Positions 34,349 through 44,270 of a stretch of DNA of 64,000 nt are shown here, one piece after another. Source of the DNA: JAHEJV01 sp964653555 (GTDB lineage: Bacteria; Myxococcota_A; UBA9160; SMWR01); NCBI GenBank assembly GCA_964653555.1, contig CAZZFT010000003.1, forward strand, positions 1 through 64,000, in the 5' to 3' direction. Each line of letters opens with the position of its first letter. Positions within the stretch are counted from its first letter, which is position 1. Position numbers and translations under genes: made by a program. A model generated the notes under the pieces. It searched no databases. It was not told the DNA's origin and worked only from the letters and a program-made list of their open reading frames with translations.

Positions 34349-34392
34349 CTCGCCTTCGGCTCGCTGCGCGTCGGCGGACTCTCGAGTCCGCC
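34349..34392. terminator. Dispersed 35-bp repeat plus hairpin (copy A)
   Basis: 35 bp (34349-34383) match copy B at 55685-55719 in 31 positions (core CTCGCTGCGCGTCG). A perfect 8-bp stem GGCGGACT / AGTCCGCC with loop CTCG follows at 34373-34392. Lies between crotonase B and the EthD gene, so it may end or attenuate transcription there. No T-run is seen. Confidence 0.6.
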
Positions 34393-34394
34393 TC

Positions 34395-35267
34395 CTAGCG
34401 CGAGGTCCGGTACTTCATCCCCGACGCCTCGCGGCCGCCGTGGGCGGCGTCGCGCATCTCGAGCGCCTGCTTCAGGCCGTGCTCGCGCGCCGTGGCGAAG
34501 AACGACTTGTCGAAGTCCGAGCCGTGTCCCAGCGAGCCGTAGATCCAGCCGATCTGGCGCAGCACCCGGGCGCCGAGAACGTTCATCACCATGTTGATGG
34601 CGGCCTTGTTGGCGGCCACGTTCTGCGGTGGCATCGCGGCGATCTCCTCGGCACAGCGCCGCACCTCGTCGAGGAGCTGCGCCGCGGGCACCACCCGGTT
34701 CACCAGCCCGTAGCGCTCCGCCTCCTCGGCGGTCAGCGCCTTGCCCAGCAGCTGCCATTCCTTGGTCTTCTTCTCGCCGATCATCAGCGGGATCAGCGGG
34801 TTGATGCCGGCCCCTCCGGCGCGCATCTGCTCGAAGCTCAGGATCGTGCCCTCGGCGGCGAAGACCAGATCCGCGCCCAGCGCGGTGTGCACCGCCTGGG
34901 GACCGAGGAAGCCGTGAACGGCGGCGATGATCGGCTTCGAGATTTCGCGCAGCACGAACTCGGGGGGCTCCTCCCGCGTGCGCTTGAGCGGGCGCATCAC
35001 GAAGCTCCCCGACAGATAGTCCTCGGCGACCTCGTAGAGGTCGTGCCCGGCGCTGAAGCAGGGTCCGTTCCCCCGCAGGACGATCACGCGGACGCTGTCG
35101 TCCTCCTCGGCGTCCTGGAAGGCGCCCTGGATGTCCCGGTGCATCTGCCAGTTGATCGCGTTGCGCCGATCGGGTCGGTCGAGCGCGATCCACAGGACCG
35201 GGCCCTCCTGCGACAGCTCCAGGGTCTCGTAGCCGCCCTTCGCGCCCGCTCCGTTGCTCGCGCCCAT
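34395..35267 (-). CDS. Divergent enoyl-CoA hydratase/isomerase (crotonase) family protein, paralogue B
   Basis: 290 residues. Same family as 10284-11129, with long shared runs such as GHDLYEVA, YLSGSFVMRPL, PLIPL.IGEKKTKEW and NVAANKAAINMVMNVLGA. The position of the first catalytic Glu is His here (AVHTALGAD) and Ile in paralogue A, while LSFEQM keeps the second Glu. So neither is likely a classical hydratase. N-terminus MGASNGAGAKGG is a variable leader. ATG 35267, upstream of the divergent amidohydrolase gene with the repeated element between them. Confidence 0.9.
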   Translation of the reverse strand: MGASNGAGAKGGYETLELSQEGPVLWIALDRPDRRNAINWQMHRDIQGAFQDAEEDDSVRVIVLRGNGPCFSAGHDLYEVAEDYLSGSFVMRPLKRTREEPPEFVLREISKPIIAAVHGFLGPQAVHTALGADLVFAAEGTILSFEQMRAGGAGINPLIPLMIGEKKTKEWQLLGKALTAEEAERYGLVNRVVPAAQLLDEVRRCAEEIAAMPPQNVAANKAAINMVMNVLGARVLRQIGWIYGSLGHGSDFDKSFFATAREHGLKQALEMRDAAHGGREASGMKYRTSR

Positions 35268-35369
35268 CGCCGCACCTCCTCCCTCGGGACCCCCGAGGCC
35301 AGCACCGCCCTGTGTCGCACCGGAATTCGGACCCGGCTCGCAGATCCCCCGTCGCCGGGCGGCGAATTG

Positions 35370-35385
35370 CTGATAGAATACTCAC
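35370..35385 (+). promoter_or_regulatory. Repeated 16-bp element, CTGATAGAATACTCAC
   Basis: Contains TGATAGAAT, the closest match to an extended -10 among all copies. 37 bp before the amidohydrolase ATG and oriented towards it; no recognisable -35 lies upstream. Confidence 0.7.
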
Positions 35386-35422
35386 CTCGCCGGGCCCGAA
35401 CCAGCGAAAACGGAGGCGCGCG

Positions 35423-36607
35423 ATGCAGACGATCGAGACCCCGACCTCTCTCGCGGACGTCCGCGTCGTCGACACGGACACCCACGTCGTGGAGCCTCCG
35501 GACCTGTGGGTGTCGCGGGTGCCGAAGCGCTGGGCCGAGCGGGTGCCCCACGTGGCACGGCATCCCCAGACCGGCAACCACCACTGGCGGATCGGCGACC
35601 ACTGGCTGATGGCGGTCGGCTTCTACGCCGCGGCCGGCTGGAAGGAGTTCCCGCCCCACTCCCCCGCCGAGCTCGAGGACGTGGATCCCGGCACCTGGAA
35701 GGCTGCCGAGCGGCTCGAGCGGATGGACGAGTACGGCATCTGGGCGCAGGTGCTGTACCCGAACCTGATCGGCTTCGAGGCGCCGCTGTTCATGCAGCTC
35801 GACCCCGAGATCTCGCTCGCCTGTACCCGCGCCTACAACGACTTCATCAGCGAGTTCGCGAGCGCGGATCCGAAGCGGCTGATCCCGATCACGATGCTGC
35901 CCTTCTGGGACCTCGAAGCCTCGGTGGCCGAGATGGAGCGCTGCCGGGCGATGGGCCACCGGGGCGTCCTGTTCGCCAACCGCTACGAGATGATCGGGCT
36001 GCCCCCCTTCTACCACCGCCACTGGGACCCGATCCTCGCCGCGGCCCAGGATCTCGACCTCTCCCTGAACTTCCACGTCGGCTTCTCCTCGGCGATGGAC
36101 GGCGCGGCGAGCGGCATGAGCGAGCGGCTGGCGCACTTCGACCCGCGCAGCGCGGCGAAGGCCACCAGCCTGGGCCTGCTCGGCAACGCCGAGACGATCG
36201 CGACCGTGGTGACCTGCGGAGTGTGCGACCGCTTCCCGCGCCTCAAGTTCGTCTCCGTCGAGAGCGGCTTCGGCTACATCCCCTATCTGATGGAATCGCT
36301 CGACTGGCACTGGAAGGGCTACGGCGCCCACCTCGAGTCGCCAATGCTGCCGAGCGAGTACTTCCGAAGACAGGTCTACGGCTGCTTCTGGTTCGAGCGC
36401 CAGTCGATTCCCCTGCTCGCCGAGTATCCCGACAACTTCATGTTCGAGACCGACTACCCGCACCCGACCAGCCTCGCGCCAGGGCCCTGCTCCCCGGCCG
36501 AGCTGCCGCGGGACCACATCGCGGGCGCCTTCGAAAGCGTGCCCCTCGACGTGGCATGGAAGGCACTGCACGGCAACGCAGCGCGCGTCTACCACCTCGC
36601 CGACTGA
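35423..36607 (+). CDS. Amidohydrolase-2 family protein
   Basis: 394 residues. VVDTDTHVVEPPDLW (strand 1, DTH rather than HxH), FHVGFSS (His ligand near 225), and FETDYPHPTSLAPG (about 345). ESGFGYIPYLMESLDWHW is the conserved segment before it. Paralogous to 18485 and 58856. Start ATG 35423, with CGGAGG 8 nt upstream. Predicted cytoplasmic hydrolase or decarboxylase. The following gene is a SnoaL-like protein 18 bp downstream. Confidence 0.92.
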   Translation: MQTIETPTSLADVRVVDTDTHVVEPPDLWVSRVPKRWAERVPHVARHPQTGNHHWRIGDHWLMAVGFYAAAGWKEFPPHSPAELEDVDPGTWKAAERLERMDEYGIWAQVLYPNLIGFEAPLFMQLDPEISLACTRAYNDFISEFASADPKRLIPITMLPFWDLEASVAEMERCRAMGHRGVLFANRYEMIGLPPFYHRHWDPILAAAQDLDLSLNFHVGFSSAMDGAASGMSERLAHFDPRSAAKATSLGLLGNAETIATVVTCGVCDRFPRLKFVSVESGFGYIPYLMESLDWHWKGYGAHLESPMLPSEYFRRQVYGCFWFERQSIPLLAEYPDNFMFETDYPHPTSLAPGPCSPAELPRDHIAGAFESVPLDVAWKALHGNAARVYHLAD

Positions 36608-36625
36608 GGCGGAAGGGGGGGAACG

Positions 36626-37039
36626 ATGGCCGACTTCATCGCGATCCAGCAGCTGCTCTCCCGCTACTGCTGGGCCCACGACTCGCGCGACCTCGAGCTG
36701 CTGGGCGCGTGCTTCGCGAAGGACGCGACTGCCCTGGGACAGCGCGGCCGCGACGCGATCGTGGCCCGCTATGCCGAGGGCTATCAGCAGCTCACGGCCC
36801 AGCGCCGCCACATCCTGACCAACTTCTTCTTCGTCGAAGAGGGCGAGCAGGAAGCGGTCATCCAGTCCTACATCACGCTCTACCTGATTCGCGACGAGAA
36901 GATCTCGCTGCACCTCACCGGCGTGTACCGCGACCGGGTCGTGCTCGAGGAGGGGCAGTGGCGGATCCAGAGCCGCGACGCGACGATCGACGTGCCCTAC
37001 GACCCGGGCGACACGCCCAAGGCGCCCGCCTCCCGCTGA
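36626..37039 (+). CDS. SnoaL-like small protein
   Basis: 137 residues. Opens with FIAIQQLLSRYCWAHDSRDLELLGACFAKDA, the SnoaL signature (parts: QQLLSRYCWAHDSRDLE), and closes RVVLEEGQWRIQSRDATID. Most similar in layout to 30256 and 60846. ATG 36626 after GGGGG-like sequence; co-transcribed with the amidohydrolase gene. Confidence 0.88.
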   Translation: MADFIAIQQLLSRYCWAHDSRDLELLGACFAKDATALGQRGRDAIVARYAEGYQQLTAQRRHILTNFFFVEEGEQEAVIQSYITLYLIRDEKISLHLTGVYRDRVVLEEGQWRIQSRDATIDVPYDPGDTPKAPASR

Positions 37040-37075
37040 GCGACCCGGGAAGGGCCAGGCCCCTCCCGACGGGCC

Positions 37076-38239
37076 TCAGTCGCGCAGCAGCTCCTGGGCG
37101 ATGATCAGCTTCCGCACCTCGGTGGTGCCCGCGCCGATCTCGAGCAGCTTGATCGCGCGGTAGAGCCGGTTGATCTCGGTCTCCCAGATGTAGCCGTTCC
37201 CGCCGTGGATCTGCACCGCGTGGTCGAGGACGCGGTTCATCGAGTCGGCGGCGTAGAGCACGGAGGCGGCGGAGAGTGAGTGCGCCCAGCCCCGCCCGCC
37301 CTCTCCGTGGGGCAGATCGTTCAGCGACTCGAGGCAGTGGTAGTTGTAGGCGCGCAGCGTCTCGACGAGCACGTACATCTCGGCGAGGCGCGACTGGATC
37401 ATCTGGAAGCTCGCGATCGGCTGACCGAACTGCCGACGGCTGCGCGCATAGGCCACGGAGAGTTCGAGCGCGCGCTCGACCACGCCGAGGCACAGGGGCG
37501 CGATCATCGCGCGCTCGAGATCGAGGCCGCTCATCAGACAGCGCACGCCCTCGTTCTCGCCGCCCAGGCGGTTGGCGGCGGGGACGCGACAGCCGTCGAA
37601 GGTGAGCTCCGCCGTCTGCGAGCCGCGGAAGCCCATCTTCTCCAGCTTCTGGGTGACAGCGATGCCGGGCGAAGCCATGTCGACGACGAAGGCGGAGATG
37701 CCCCGCGCCCCGGCCTCGACGTTCGTCTTCGCGTAGAGGAGCGCCAGGTCGGCGATCGGGCCGTTGGTGATGTAGAGCTTGCGGCCGTCGATCACGTAGT
37801 CGTCACCGTCGCGCCGCGCCGTCGTGGCCATGCTGCCGAGGGCGTCCGAGCCGGCTCCGGGCTCGGTGAGCGCCAGGCATCCGATCCGCGAGCCGTCGCA
37901 GAGACCGGGCAGGAAGCGCTCGCGCTGCGCGTCGTCGGCGTTGCGCAGGATGTTGTTCAGGCACAGGTTCTCGTGGGCGACCCAGGAGAGCGCGAAGGCG
38001 TGGTTCCAGCGGGCGAAGCCCTGGAGGACCAGTCCGCTCGCGAACAGGTCGAGCCCCGCCCCACCCAGGTCGGGCGGCGCCGTGACGCCCAGGTAGCCCT
38101 CCTTGCCGAGAGCGCGGAAGGCCTCGTCCGGCCACCACTCCTCGTCGTCCATGCGGCGGGCCAGCGGGGCGAGACGCTCGCGCCCGAAGCGGTCGGCGGC
38201 GTCCAGGATCTGCAGGCGCTCCGGGGTCAAGCCGCTCAT
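37076..38239 (-). CDS. Acyl-CoA dehydrogenase, isovaleryl/citronellyl-CoA type
   Basis: 387 residues. Oxidises acyl-CoA to 2-enoyl-CoA, passing electrons to ETF. Seen: GCLALTEPGAGSDALGSMATTA (FAD/substrate loop near 125-145, in parts), YITNGPIADLALLYAKT, and QIHGGNGYIWETEINRLYR near 340-360. The C-terminal site reads EIGAGTTEVRK with no Glu at the MCAD position, while LMSGLDLERAMIAP near 230 has the Glu used by isovaleryl-CoA dehydrogenase. That places it in the IVD/AtuD group for branched or terpenoid acyl chains. Divergent from the hydratase gene at 38371, with the inverted repeat at 38271 between. Confidence 0.93.
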   Translation of the reverse strand: MSGLTPERLQILDAADRFGRERLAPLARRMDDEEWWPDEAFRALGKEGYLGVTAPPDLGGAGLDLFASGLVLQGFARWNHAFALSWVAHENLCLNNILRNADDAQRERFLPGLCDGSRIGCLALTEPGAGSDALGSMATTARRDGDDYVIDGRKLYITNGPIADLALLYAKTNVEAGARGISAFVVDMASPGIAVTQKLEKMGFRGSQTAELTFDGCRVPAANRLGGENEGVRCLMSGLDLERAMIAPLCLGVVERALELSVAYARSRRQFGQPIASFQMIQSRLAEMYVLVETLRAYNYHCLESLNDLPHGEGGRGWAHSLSAASVLYAADSMNRVLDHAVQIHGGNGYIWETEINRLYRAIKLLEIGAGTTEVRKLIIAQELLRD

Positions 38240-38270
38240 TCCAGGTCGCCCTCCGCGAGCGATGAGTCTT

Positions 38271-38289
38271 CCTCAGAGATTTGCTGAGG
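38271..38289. promoter_or_regulatory. Inverted repeat CCTCAG-N7-CTGAGG, candidate regulator site
   Basis: CCTCAG (38271-38276) and CTGAGG (38284-38289) flank AGATTTG, between the divergent acyl-CoA dehydrogenase and hydratase/TetR genes. A further TGATAG (38324-38329) and TGA-N7-TCA (38353-38365) lie nearer the hydratase ATG. The position suits autoregulation by the TetR protein of the cluster. Confidence 0.5.
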
Positions 38290-38370
38290 ACCCGAGGCCC
38301 AAACGCGGGCTCTCTGGGGCTATTGATAGCACTTGCGGGGGCGAGGACGAAATGAGGTAGACTCAAAATC

Positions 38371-39156
38371 ATGGCGAACTCCGAGTCCGTCCGCGGTGAG
38401 ATCCGCGGTGCCGCCCAGTGGATCACGATCGACCGGCCCGAGGAGCGCAATGCCTTCGACGACACCGTCCTGCGCGGCATCGCCCACCACCTGCGCGCCG
38501 CCCAGGCTGACGAGTCGGTGCGGGCCGTCGTGCTCACCGGCGCCGGCGACCGCGCCTTCTGCGCGGGGGGAGACCTGAAGTCGGGCGGAGGCGGTCCGTT
38601 CCAGGTGGATCCCTCCCGTCCGCGCAATGCCGTCGTCGAGCTGTTCCGGGAGTTCGAGCGCTGCGAGCTGCCCACGATCGCGCGCGTCAACGGTCATGCG
38701 CTGGCCGGCGGGCTGGGACTGGTGTGCGCGTGCGACCTGGCGGTCGCGAGCTCGAACGCCACCCTGGGCGTGCCCGAGACCGGCGTCGGCCTGTTCCCGA
38801 TGATGATCCTGCCCTACCTCCAGCGCACGCTGCCGCGCCGGAAGCTGCTGGAGTGGTGCATCACGGGCGTGCGCTGGACGGCGGAAGAGGCCCTGGAGGC
38901 CCAGCTGCTGAACTACGTCGTGCCGCCGGAGGAGCTCGACGCGAAGGTGGAGTGGCTGCTGTCGCGCATCGTGGACAAGTCGCCCACCGCGATCCGCCTG
39001 GGCAAGATGGGATTCCACGCGCTCCAGGACATGTCGCTGCCCGAGGCCCTCGAGTACGCCCAGCTGATGCTGCCGATGATGGGCCAGACCGAGGACGCGC
39101 GGGAGGGATTCGCGGCCTTCCGAGCCCGACGGCCTCCGCGCTGGACGGGACGTTAG
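38371..39156 (+). CDS. Enoyl-CoA hydratase/isomerase family protein (AtuE/LiuC-like position)
   Basis: 261 residues. AFCAGGDLKSGGG (oxyanion hole, about 63-75), NGHALAGGLGLVCACDLAVA (about 107-126) and GVPETGVGLFPMMI (about 134). The second catalytic Glu is kept (PET), but the first is Gly (GGLGLV). In an acyclic terpene or leucine pathway this gene would hydrate the glutaconyl-CoA intermediate. Its stop TAG is immediately followed by the TetR GTG. Confidence 0.9.
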   Translation: MANSESVRGEIRGAAQWITIDRPEERNAFDDTVLRGIAHHLRAAQADESVRAVVLTGAGDRAFCAGGDLKSGGGGPFQVDPSRPRNAVVELFREFERCELPTIARVNGHALAGGLGLVCACDLAVASSNATLGVPETGVGLFPMMILPYLQRTLPRRKLLEWCITGVRWTAEEALEAQLLNYVVPPEELDAKVEWLLSRIVDKSPTAIRLGKMGFHALQDMSLPEALEYAQLMLPMMGQTEDAREGFAAFRARRPPRWTGR

Positions 39157-39827
39157 GTGGCCGAGCGGGAGCGCCGCAGCACGCGGCGCTCGGAGCGGGA
39201 ACGCGAGATCCTCGAGGCTGCGCGCGCGGTGTTCGCAGAGCGGGGCTACGCCCAGGGCTCGGTCGCCGAGATCGCCGAGCGGGTCGGCGTCGTCGAGGGG
39301 ACGATCTACACCTATTTCGCCACGAAGCGCGAGCTCCTGCTCCGGGTGGTGGCCGATTTCTACGAGAACCTGATTCGCGAGGTGGAGTCGGGACTCCGCT
39401 CGATCCGCGGCGCGGAGAACCGGCTGCGCTTCCTGATCGCGCGCCACCTCCAGGTGTTCGTGCAGGACCTGGGCATCTGCCGGGTGTTGCTCTCCGAGAT
39501 CCGCCCCGACCCCAACCTCTACGGGGACGCCGTGCGCGAGCTCAACCGGCGCTACACCGCCCTCGCCCTCGAGGTGATCGAGCAGGGCATCCGCTCCGGC
39601 GAGCTGCGCCGCGACGTCGCGCCGACGGTGCTGCGCGACCTGATCTACGGGGGCATCGAGCACGCCCTGTGGCGCTTCGTCCACGGAGGCAAGCGGATCG
39701 AGATCGAGACGCTCGGGGAGCAGCTCGGCGACGCGCTGCTGCGCGGCGCCCTCCACGCGGAGGACGACACGGCGGAGCGGCTCGAGCGCGCCCTGTCGGC
39801 GCTCGAGCGCCGCGCCGGGGCGCCCTC

Positions 39828-39831
<4 letters not shown>
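39157..39831 (+). CDS. TetR-family transcriptional regulator (AtuR/LiuR-like position)
   Basis: 224 residues. N-terminal helix-turn-helix SVAEIAERVGVVEGTIYTYF (about 35-54) after REREILEAARAVFAERGY, then an all-helical ligand-binding domain. Begins at GTG 39157 with no gap after the hydratase stop and overlaps the biotin carboxylase GTG by 4 bp. Probably represses the Atu/Liu-like cluster and releases on binding an acyl-CoA; that is family-based. The only regulator seen in this window, hence a candidate for the repeated element. Acyl-CoA-responsive TetR repressors of this size are common. Confidence 0.92.
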
Positions 39832-41306
<1,475 letters not shown>

Positions 41307-41308
41307 CA

Positions 41309-41827
41309 ATGGAACCCCTGTTCGAGGTGGGCGGCCGGACGTTGCGCGTGGTCCCGATCCTCCGCGGGAGCGGCTTCGACCTCGAGATCGACGGGCGCCC
41401 GGCGGAGGCCGCTCTGGCGCCGCTCGCGCCCGGGGAGTTCGAGCTCCGCTGCGACGGAGGTGTGGAGCGCGTCTTCCTGGCCCAGGAAGGCGACCGCGTG
41501 TTCGTACACCTGCGCGGGCGCGCGCTCGAGGTGACCGTCGTCGACCCGCTCGAGCGGGCGCGGCAGCAGACGCGCGCGCGCCTCGGCGCGGGCGAGATCT
41601 TCGCGCCGATGCCCGGGGTCGTGGTGGAGGTGCTCGCGGCGATCGGCGACGCGGTCCGCCCGGGTGACACGCTGCTCGTGATCGAGAGCATGAAGCTCCA
41701 GACGGCGATCCCGGCTGAGCGCGAGGGGCGCGTCGCGGCGCTGCCCGTCGCGCTGGGGGCGAGCTTCCGGCGCGGCGACGTGCTCGCCCGGATCGAGAGC
41801 GCTCCCGCGGAGGCCCTGCCCGCATGA
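41309..41827 (+). CDS. Biotin carboxyl carrier (biotinyl domain) subunit
   Basis: 172 residues. C-terminal lipoyl/biotin domain with ESMKLQTAIPAEREG near residue 130-145; the biotinylated Lys sits in SMKL rather than the usual AMKM. The N-terminal half (FDLEIDGRPAEAALAPLAPG) is the linker-like region found between BC and BCCP of MCC-type alpha subunits. So it looks like the C-terminal part of an alpha subunit encoded separately, 2 bp after the biotin carboxylase gene. The stop overlaps the carboxyltransferase ATG. Confidence 0.93.
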   Translation: MEPLFEVGGRTLRVVPILRGSGFDLEIDGRPAEAALAPLAPGEFELRCDGGVERVFLAQEGDRVFVHLRGRALEVTVVDPLERARQQTRARLGAGEIFAPMPGVVVEVLAAIGDAVRPGDTLLVIESMKLQTAIPAEREGRVAALPVALGASFRRGDVLARIESAPAEALPA

Positions 41828-43431
41828 GGCGCATCGAGAGCCGGATCGACGTGCGCTCACCCGCCTTCCGGCGCTACGCGGCGGCCGCCCGGGAGCGGGT
41901 CGCGGATTTCCGCGAGCGCCAGCGCGCCGCTCGCTACGACCGCCCGGAGCGGGACCTCCGCCGGCTCGAGCGGCTCGGCAAGCTCCCGGTGCGCGAGCGG
42001 ATCGAGAAGCTGCTCGACCCCGGCACGCCCTTCCTCGAGCTGTCCTCCCTCGCCGCCTGCACCGAGTACGAGGGGGAGGCGAAGTCGGCGAGCGTGGTGG
42101 TGGGGCTGGGCGTCGTGGCGGGCCGGGAGGTCGTGGTTCGCGCCGACGATCCCAGCGTGAAGGGAGGCGCCTGGTATCCGCTCACGGTGAAGAAGATCGT
42201 GCGCAGCCTGGACGTGGCGATCGAGAACCGCCTGCCGATGGTCCACATGTGCGACAGCGCCGGAGGCTTCCTGCCCCTCCAGGCCGATCTCTTCCCCGAC
42301 CGCTACGCCGCGGGCCGCATCTTCCGCAACCAGTCGATCCTGTCGAAGCTCGACGTGCCCCAGCTCTCCCTGGTGTTCGGGCACTGCACCGCCGGCGGTG
42401 CCTACATCCCCTCCCTCTCGGACTACTCGGTGATCGTGCGCGGCAACGGCGGCATCTTCCTCGGCGGTCCGCCGCTCGTGAAGGCGGCCACCGGCGAGAT
42501 CGTCGACGCCGACGCGCTCGGCGGCGCCGACGTCCACACGCGCGTGAGCGGCGTCGCCGACTACTCCGCCGACTCGGAGGAGGAGGCGATCGCGCTCGGG
42601 CGCGAGATCGTCGCCCAGTGGACGCGGCCCGAGAAGGCGCGCATCGAGACGCGCGAGCCCGAGGACCCCCACTACGACCCCGAAGAGCTCCACGGAATCG
42701 TGCCGGACGACATCAAGGTCCAGTTCGACATGCGCGAGGTGATCGCGCGCATCGTGGACGGCAGCTGGTTCCACGAGTACCAGCCCGACTACGGAACGAC
42801 GCTGGTGTGCGGCTACGCGTGGATCTGGGGCATGAAGGTCGGCCTCCTCGCCAACAACGGCGTGCTGTTCAACGACAGCTCGCTCAAGGGCGCCCACTTC
42901 ATGGAGCTGTGCAACCAGAACCGCACGCCCCTCGTCTTCCTCCAGAACATCACCGGCTTCATGGTCGGGAGCGAGGCGGAGTCGCGCGGCATCTGCAAGG
43001 ACGGCGCCAAGATGATCATGGTGCAGTCGTGCAGCGAGGTGCCGAAGCTGACGGTGATGGTCAACGGCTCCTTCGGAGCCGGCAACTACGGGATGTGCGG
43101 GCGCGCCTTCGACGGCCGCTTCCTGTTCGCGTGGCCGAACCACCAGATCGGCGTGATGGGCGCCGAGCAGGCCGCCAACACCCTGGCGGAGGTGAAGATC
43201 CGCCAGCTCGAACGGGAGGGACGCACGCTGGGAGAGCCCGAGATCGAGGCGATCCGCGCTCCCATCCTCGAATCGTACCGCCGCGAGCTCTCGGCCTACT
43301 ACTCGACCTCCCACCTCTGGGACGATGGGATCCTCGACCCGGTCGACACGCGCAACGCCCTGGGCATCGCCCTGTCGGCCGCGCTGAACGCCCCGATCGG
43401 GACGCCCCGCTACGGAGTGCTGCGCCTGTGA
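41824..43431 (+). CDS. Acyl-CoA carboxylase, carboxyltransferase subunit (MCC/GCC beta type)
   Basis: 535 residues, usual for methylcrotonyl- or geranyl-CoA carboxylase beta. ACTEYEGEAKSASVVVG, HMCDSAGGFLPLQADLFPD (about 139-157), FGHCTAGGAYIPSLSD (about 182-197), then NNGVLFNDSSLKGAHFMEL (about 345), GSFGAGNYGMCGRAFDGRF and WPNHQIGVMGAEQAA near 436-450. Neighbours atuA and the IVD-type dehydrogenase favour an isoprenoid substrate over leucine alone. Overlaps its neighbours by 4 bp on both sides. Confidence 0.94.
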   Translation: MRRIESRIDVRSPAFRRYAAAARERVADFRERQRAARYDRPERDLRRLERLGKLPVRERIEKLLDPGTPFLELSSLAACTEYEGEAKSASVVVGLGVVAGREVVVRADDPSVKGGAWYPLTVKKIVRSLDVAIENRLPMVHMCDSAGGFLPLQADLFPDRYAAGRIFRNQSILSKLDVPQLSLVFGHCTAGGAYIPSLSDYSVIVRGNGGIFLGGPPLVKAATGEIVDADALGGADVHTRVSGVADYSADSEEEAIALGREIVAQWTRPEKARIETREPEDPHYDPEELHGIVPDDIKVQFDMREVIARIVDGSWFHEYQPDYGTTLVCGYAWIWGMKVGLLANNGVLFNDSSLKGAHFMELCNQNRTPLVFLQNITGFMVGSEAESRGICKDGAKMIMVQSCSEVPKLTVMVNGSFGAGNYGMCGRAFDGRFLFAWPNHQIGVMGAEQAANTLAEVKIRQLEREGRTLGEPEIEAIRAPILESYRRELSAYYSTSHLWDDGILDPVDTRNALGIALSAALNAPIGTPRYGVLRL

Positions 43432-44270
43432 GGCCCCGGCGCGACCAGGTGCTCTCGCGTCCGAGCGTGTTCCGCCCCGAGCTCCTGCGCGGACGCGCCG
43501 CCCTGGTGAGTGGAGGGGGCACCGGGATCGGCCAGGGCATCGCGCTCCTGCTCGCCGAGCTCGGCGCCGACGTGGTGGTGTGTGGCCGGCGAGAGCAGCC
43601 CCTCGCCGAGACGTGCGAGCTGCTCGCCGCGACCGGGGTGCGCTGCCTGGCGATTTCCACCGACATCCGGGAGCCCGAGCAGGTGGACGCGCTGTTCGCG
43701 CGGGCGACGGACGAGCTCGGCGTGCTGGACCTGGTGGTCAACAACGCCGGCGGCCAGTTCCCGCAGCACGCGATCGACGTCTCCGACAAGGGCTGGCGGG
43801 CCGTCGTCGACACCAACCTGAACGGGACCTGGACGATGATGCAGCGTGCGGCCCGCCACTGGCGCGCGGCCGAGCGACCCGGCGTGATCGTGAACATCGT
43901 GGCCCCCTACCTCCGCGGGATGTACGGCCTGGTCCACACCGTCGCGGCGCGGGCGGCCGTGGTGCACGCCTCGCGCAACGTGGCGGTCGAGTGGGCGCCG
44001 CACGGCATCCGCGTCAACTGCGTGCTGCCCGGCGGCATCGCGACGCGCGGACTGGAGACCTACGCCCCCGAGGTCCGGGAGCGGATGCGCGACGCCCACC
44101 CACTGCGCACGCTCGGCGAGATCCAGGACGTCGCCGAGGCCGTCGTGTACCTGGCCGCTCCGTCGGGACGCTTCGTCACCGGCGAGGTGTTGGTCCTCGA
44201 CGGCGGGCTCCAGCTCCACGGCGAGCTTTGGCAGGCCGGCCGCCCCGAAGGCTGGGAGGAGGCGCCGTGA
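43428..44270 (+). CDS. PECR-like SDR (trans-2-enoyl-CoA reductase/AtuB-like) without Tyr-x3-Lys
   Basis: 280 residues. SGGGTGIGQG (about 25-34), NNAGGQFPQHAIDVSDKGW (about 105-123) and VHTVAARAAVVHASRNVAVEW (about 172; in parts VHTVAARAAV, NVAVEW) align well with peroxisomal trans-2-enoyl-CoA reductase (NNGGGQF, VHSGAARAGVYNLTK). But where that enzyme has Tyr-x3-Lys, this one has Val-x3-Arg. It may use another acid or have lost reductase activity. GTG start 43428 overlaps the carboxyltransferase stop. Cluster position matches AtuB/AtuG of Pseudomonas. Confidence 0.88.
   Translation: MRPRRDQVLSRPSVFRPELLRGRAALVSGGGTGIGQGIALLLAELGADVVVCGRREQPLAETCELLAATGVRCLAISTDIREPEQVDALFARATDELGVLDLVVNNAGGQFPQHAIDVSDKGWRAVVDTNLNGTWTMMQRAARHWRAAERPGVIVNIVAPYLRGMYGLVHTVAARAAVVHASRNVAVEWAPHGIRVNCVLPGGIATRGLETYAPEVRERMRDAHPLRTLGEIQDVAEAVVYLAAPSGRFVTGEVLVLDGGLQLHGELWQAGRPEGWEEAP

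Noticed and set aside
38323..38338. Another copy of the 16-bp element at TTGATAGCACTTGCGG
   Set aside because: Only the left half (TGATAG) matches; the TCA arm is missing, so kept as a half-site only.
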